From Sphagnum magellanicum (taxonomy: Eukaryota; Streptophyta; Sphagnopsida; Sphagnales; Sphagnaceae), in assembly GCA_021904315.1 (NCBI GenBank), contig CM038911.1:9087390-9151389 (forward strand): 64,000 bases of DNA, written 5' to 3'. This document shows positions 59,201 through 64,000 of this stretch, piece by piece (position 1 is the stretch's first letter; every line of letters starts with the position of its first letter). A program made the position numbers and the translations under genes. A model generated the notes under the pieces. The model did not search any database, was not told the DNA's origin, and saw only the letters and a program-made list of their open reading frames with translations.

Positions 59201-61039
59201 CCTAATGGAAAGAGACCCTAACAAACACCTTATGAACATTTCTCAAAATGTGGGACCAAAAGAAAATTAAGTATAAGCATTCTTTAATACTTTGTGAAGG
59301 AAGACTGGTTTTCATTTTTAATCCAGAGGTAAGTTCAGTTAATATGGTAGTCCAATAATTTCTAAAAATATCGGTGGTTGATTTATCTACTATCTTCATT
59401 TTAGGTGAAGGTCACATCAACTAGTTTAGTTAGTTCTTAAAAAATAGATAGAAAGTCAATTAATTAGTTTTTTAATTGGTTAACTAAAAGGAGTTAATTA
59501 AAAGGAGTTAATTGGTTAACTAATTATTATTTTAATAAGAGCTAATCTAAGGATAGATTTAGAACATGGTTTTTTTTATTTCAATTTTGTGATGTAACTG
59601 AAATGGTAATCATCCATAACATGATTTAGTTAGATTTGGTTACAAAATAGACATGAAAATAGAAAAATACCAGAATCCTTCTATATTCTTGGCTACTTAA
59701 TGGAACTTATCATAAAAATATGAGAATTTGGAATTTTTTAAAAAAAATGTGACAAATTTGGGTCATTTTTTTCCATGGAAAATTCTCGGTATAGGTTGAA
59801 ATCATGTTTTTCAGGTTGAAATTTGACGACAATTTGTCAAAAAAAAACACTGATTTAAAGGGAGGAGGTTCAACTATTTTCATGGGAAGGTGATGGGAGA
59901 GGTTAGGGATTTGCCAAGGGAATGTGACCTTTTTGGCTCTCTAAAGTTCTATTCCATATTTTTCTTTACTTTTCTTATCTTCATCCATCTTTCTCTTGTC
60001 ACTTTTCTTTTCTTCTTTGGACTTTCTTTTGAACTTCTTAGTCTTCTTCTACCTTATTGTCCCAAAGGAGGGGCAGTCCTATGTAGACTCTTTTTGGGCC
60101 AGGAGGGCATAATGAGAAAAGAATATGGGTTTCCCAAGGATCTCCAGAAATTTGCTGGCTTTGTGTGCATGGAAAATACGACAATAGAAGTATTGTTTGG
60201 TAGAAGGCAAAAGGTAACCCACCGTCACCACGAGAGCCAAGGGAAACATGACTATTATCATTGCAAGAGGCACTTGGAAATGGGTTCTTTTCTAACATGT
60301 ATTTTTTTCTCTATTCTTTTGCTTGTGGATTATCATTGGGTGTGATTGTCTCTAGTGGTAAGTAGTCATTTTGATTCAAGGTAGAATTATCATTGCACTT
60401 TATTTGTTTCTTTTGATTTTTCTTAACTCCCTTTGATGATGGTAATTAGTGGAGTTTAGGAGGTAATTTTGATATAGAATAAATTTAGCGTTGTTAAGAA
60501 TTTGAAGTTATTATTATTTCAATAATCTAATTATTTTTATTTTTGAATAGTTATAATACAATTGCATCAGCTTAGTTCTATTTTTTTTGGTTTTATTGTT
60601 TCTTTTGGCATTCTCATTAGGTTGAAAAATAATTGTTGAGCCCCTGTGTTTGAGCTTATTTACATAGTCTCTTCATGCAGTCTTCAACTTCAAACACTTT
60701 GGTTATAATGTAAGTTGAACCTAATGACTTTTGTGTTGGTGCTAAATGTTTTGCAAGGTGTAGCAATACTAACATAATGAATAGACCAAAATAGGAAGCC
60801 TCGCTTGAAGCCATGTTTGATGTTGGCATTTGATCACCTTATAACGCAAAAGGTGTTGTTAGAAAACTTGAAAAAGTAAGCAAAGCTTTGAAAGCCTCAC
60901 TATATGACTTCTAACTCTTGGGCCTTTTTAACAGTGAACAATAATTAACCTATTGATTTGAGGTAAAATTCAAGTCATAAGATGAATTGTTCGTGATAAT
61001 GAAATGGTTGGCATTGAGATTTTGGCTTTGCACACAAGA
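56216..61039. other. Intergenic DNA, no gene seen
   Basis: Bases 56216-57450 have more balanced composition, but no frame or splice pattern matches a family I know. Frames at 56997-57425 and 59890-60345 have no recognisable domain. From 57900 on the DNA is AT-rich with homopolymers, and 59440-59530 holds TTAATTAGTT/GGTTAACTAA repeats. Confidence 0.45.
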
Positions 61040-61141
61040 TGTTGCAAAGGCTTCGTTATTTATTATAAGGATAATAACGTATCAGCCATGAAAAAACATG
61101 TGAAACAAGATCATGTTGTTTTATTTAAAAGGTGTGTTCTT
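61040..61141 (+). pseudogene. BED-type zinc finger remnant of a hAT transposase
   Basis: An open stretch reads CCKGFVIYYKDNNVSAMKKH then VKQDHVVLFKRC. The spacing Cys...His-X4-His with the aromatic run fits the second half of a BED finger found at the N-terminus of hAT transposases. No further domain is readable downstream before a stop and AT-rich decay. Confidence 0.55.
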
Positions 61142-61290
61142 TTATCCTTGTTTTTCGTTTCACCAATATAGACATAGATTTAAATTTATTTTTATCTTGG
61201 TCATACCTTAATTTTTATGTGAATCATTGAAGCTTTCTTTTACGATTGTTTTGTAATTTGGATTTTGGATTCTTTGTGTAAGGGATTTGG

Positions 61291-61615
61291 TTGAATGAAA
61301 ATGCATTTAAATTATTCCTGTTATTTGTTGTCCATGGTTGATTTTAGAAGAATGTATAGTTTCAATGCTTTGTTAAAAGTGAAAACTCATAACATTGTGT
61401 TGTTCCTTTTATCTTAAAAAAAAAACAAGAAACTTGACTTATTTTTAAAAGTTTTTATAGTGCCTTCATTGAATGAAAATGCATTTGAGTTATCCTTATT
61501 ATTTGTTCATGACCATGGCTGATTTCAAATGAATATGCAATTTTAGTGCCTTGTTGAAAGTGAAAACTCATAACATTGTGTTGTTTTTTTATCTTAAGAA
61601 AACAAGAAACTAGTT
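61291..61615. repeat. About 178-bp tandem duplication
   Basis: Units start TTGAATGAAAATGCATTT at 61291 and 61469 and share CATGG.TGATTT, GTGAAAACTCATAACATTG and a TTTATCTTAA stretch with ACAAGAAACT. Confidence 0.88.
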
Positions 61616-62695
61616 TCAAAGGCCCCCATAATTTAAGTGTGTATTAAAAAAATCATATTATAGTCAAAGGTTCACAATTGAAATAACCGAATTTTGGTTT
61701 GTATGATAATTGGAACAATGCAACTAATTAGATGTTTTGCTTGAGAACCAGGAGTTGTAATCGGCCCGATTTCTTCAAAAACTTGAATTAAAAAAATCAT
61801 CCTGGAAACTAGATAAATATATTTGGGTCAAGGGCTTTGATTGAAAATCATTTCATCTCATCAACATTTTTTTTCCCAAAAATCGATCGAGAAAACTGCT
61901 CTTTCAATCATCTACCTAAAAACTCAAACAAATTCAATAGATAAGATGTTGTACATCTACCTACTGTGTCCACACTCTGAACACCCAAAAAATCCGTTTC
62001 AATCTAAACAGTCTAAACACTTTCACCCAAAAAAACCGGTTCACCTAATGTGAAACCGGTTCTAATAAGGTAAGAACTTCCAAAAGTTGGATTGTCCCTG
62101 TCCCTGTGGGGGCCTGGCCCAATAAAGCTTTCCCAATTTCTTAGTGGAAAAAATGGCGAAATTTCTCCACAATTAGACATTGGAACTTGGGTTTTTGAGC
62201 CGAAGGTGGGCCGGGTGGTTGCCTGCCTTGCCATGTCATGCCACCCGGAAGCTTCTCCCGGGCTTGTCGTGCGCTCCGCTCCTCTTCTGAAGACTTTTTC
62301 TGTTTTATGCGTAGTTGCTTCGATCGCTCTTTCTCTCTCGCTCGTGATCGCTATCATCAAAAGAAGGAGAATCAGCATGTTCACCGTTTCTGATGAAGTT
62401 GTCACCCTCTTCTTCTTCTTCTTCTTCTTCTGCCGCCATGCTCATCAGCTGCATCGATCATGGCGTGCTGTGGTTGCTGCCGCCGGATTAGGATCAAGGA
62501 GGAGAAAGAGGAGAGAGAGAAGGACCGGTGTTGAATCTGGTGATGGCGCTGCTTCTCTTCGTCTTCATGAGATTGACGCAATGAGTTCTGCGGATTTCTA
62601 GTATCAGTGCTGGTGGTTCCTTTGCTTTCACTCTTTGTAGCGCTGCTGCTGCTACATTGATTCTTGGATTGTGAAGATTCTAGATTTGCCTTACC
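61616..62695. other. Upstream region and probable 5' leader of GH17 gene
   Basis: GC content climbs from about 62060 toward the gene. It includes a palindromic AACCGGTT pair at 62034-62061, a (TTC)n tract at 62408-62430 and GCTGCTGCTGC near 62641. Open frames here (62092-62601) have no recognisable domain. A separate upstream noncoding exon cannot be judged. Confidence 0.5.
62034..62061. promoter_or_regulatory. AACCGGTT inverted repeat upstream of GH17 gene
   Basis: AACCGGTTCAC (62034-62044) and GTGAAACCGGTT (62050-62061) are near-perfect inverted copies with a 5-base spacer. AACCGGTT-type palindromes can bind plant Grainyhead/CP2-like factors; use here is only a possibility. Confidence 0.35.
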
Positions 62696-64000
62696 ATGCC
62701 TCCTCGCGTGTCAGCTGAGGTCCCATGGTTGTTCAATCTCCCGGTCATCTCTTGTGCTGCGGCCGCCATCATCTGCTGCGCCTCGCTCGTCTGCTTGCTC
62801 TCCTCCTTTTTTCTTGCAGGTAAGTCTCCTCGTTTCTTCGAGCTGTTCATGGAGATTGTTTGTTGCCTTGGCCGCTGCACCTGTGGGGGTGAGGGGTAGG
62901 AATGTGTGGAAGCGAAGACCAGGGCCGAGCGCTGTCTATCTGTCTTTGGAATCCGGACCTTGGATTCTCTGCTATGGGGGTTCCGTGTGGTGCTCTACGC
63001 TTGTGTGCTGCAACGAGTCTGCAATCAAGGATTGATTTCCAGCTTATGTCTGGAGCTTCAATCTGCCATACGGTGCTGGAAATCTCCAGTTTTCTGAGAT
63101 CTTCTTGGTAAATTTTTGGAGCTGGTTTAGCTCAATCCTCTCCGTGAGGGATTACTGAGCTATGGACCGAGACTATGTAGAAAAATGTCTCGGTCCTAGG
63201 TTCAGTTCAAGAGATACTTTCCCTTAGTAGTGCCAATGCAACCCGAAAACAAAGTTTATGATGGGGAAGTAGTAGTAGGGTGAACAAGAGTGGAGAGAGA
63301 GCATGAAGCTCCTCTCAAGGTTATATCTCTCTCTCTGTGCAAAGAGTGTGTGTGCTGTGTATGTGGTTCAACATTGTCAAGAGGAACACTGGGAGGCCAG
63401 CCAGCAATTCTTGACTGTACACACTTAGGTAGCCTCCACTTTGGGCACTGTGGTTGGTTCTCAGTCAGGCAGCAAGATTTGCATTCTGCGTTTAACATTT
63501 TTCTGAAGAGAAGAGGAGATTGAAAACAAATTAAGACTCAGTCTTTATAGTGTCTCTCCTGTGTTTTCTTTTTAATGTGTGCAGATGCTAACTCTATTGG
63601 GGCAGTGTATGGGCGAAACGGGAACAACATACCAACACCACAAGAAGCAGCACAACTGTTGCAGGACAATGTCATAACAAGAGTTAGAATATATGACTAT
63701 GATCCAACTGTGATTCAAGCTTTTTCACTCACACAGATTAGGGTAATCATTGGCATCACCAATGATGAGATACCAGGCCTTGCAGTCTCACCATCATTGG
63801 CAGCTGAGTGGATTCAGAATAATGTGGCTGCTTACATTAAAACAACAAACATTAATGCCATAGCTGTGGGTTCTGATGTGCTCACGACTGAAAGCAATAT
63901 CTCCTCATATCTTGTCCCTGCAATGCGGAATCTATACAATGGGTTAGTGAATCTGACACTGGATAAATCGGTAAAGGTTTCTTCCCCAATGAATTTGGAA
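62696..64000 (+). CDS. GH17 glucan endo-1,3-beta-glucosidase, 5' part
   Basis: Exon 1 (62696-62819) encodes MPPRVSAEVPWLFNLPV and a strongly hydrophobic stretch ending SSFFLA, a signal peptide or signal anchor. A GTAAGT donor and a TGTGTGCAG acceptor join it in phase to exon 2 (63585 to beyond 64000). The mature start is DANSIGAVYGRNGNNIPTPQ, the GH17 N-terminal signature, followed by VRIYDYDPTVIQAF, VIIGITNDEIPGL, WIQNNVAAYI and INAIAVGSDVLT. GH17 enzymes usually have Gly-Asn-Glu at the AVG.E position, the Glu being the proton donor; here it reads AVGSDVL, with Asp in place of Glu. The enzyme would hydrolyse cell-wall or plasmodesmal callose if active. About 180 residues are visible; the nucleophile Glu and any C-terminal X8 domain or GPI signal lie beyond the window. 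Confidence 0.93.

Noticed and set aside
59890..60345. 151-aa open frame with hydrophobic N-terminus
   Set aside because: Hydrophobicity comes from a T-rich tract; no family match recognised.

Overview
This is nuclear DNA from a land plant. Genes carry several short introns with GT..AG borders, the recognisable proteins are plant families (a plastid rhodanese of the STR10 type, a PRT1-type N-degron E3 ligase, a plant GH17 beta-glucanase), and the genes sit in AT-rich DNA full of decayed transposons, MITEs and minisatellites. I cannot name the species. Low gene density and sequence divergence fit a non-flowering plant (bryophyte, lycophyte or fern), but that is a weak inference.

Five genes are supported. 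(1) 216-4932 (+): STR10-like plastid rhodanese, about 9 exons, with a Harbinger-type MITE in one intron. (2) 10154-12942 (-): UCHL5/UCH37-like proteasomal deubiquitinase, 5 exons, 344 aa, catalytic residues intact. (3) 24222-25175 (+): PRT1-like E3 ligase with two RINGs and a ZZ finger in a single ORF; its stop codon and last residues lie in a 60-bp minisatellite. (4) 35073-37605 (+): REX1-B domain protein, 4 exons, 185 aa. (5) 62696 to beyond 64000 (+): GH17 glucan endo-1,3-beta-glucosidase, cut by the window edge. Splice phases agree through genes 2, 4 and 5 and through all of gene 1 except its tentative first junction. The genes do not form an operon or cluster. The UCHL5-like and PRT1-like proteins both act in ubiquitin-proteasome turnover, which is probably coincidence.

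The rest is repeat-derived. It holds a PIF/Harbinger-like MITE family with at least four copies (about 4.0, 14.7, 26.3 and 54.8 kb), a second Tourist-like MITE at 16.5 kb, an Emigrant/pogo-like element at 46.9 kb, and hAT-type transposase remnants at 19-20, 40 and 61 kb. A separate, strikingly GC-rich hAT-like pseudogene lies at 49.6-51.8 kb. A solo LTR (55394-56110) sits inside a 108-bp tandem array that grew within a MITE. Upstream of the REX1-B gene lies an inverted pair of a 0.7-0.95 kb repeat interleaved with a directly repeated array, and the array copies next to the gene keep CpG while distal copies have lost it.

No new defence or metabolic system is evident. The most interesting items are the nested and inverted repeat structures, the foreign-looking transposase island and the repeat-derived end of the PRT1-like protein. 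All gene models are read by eye from sequence; no database search or transcript data was available.
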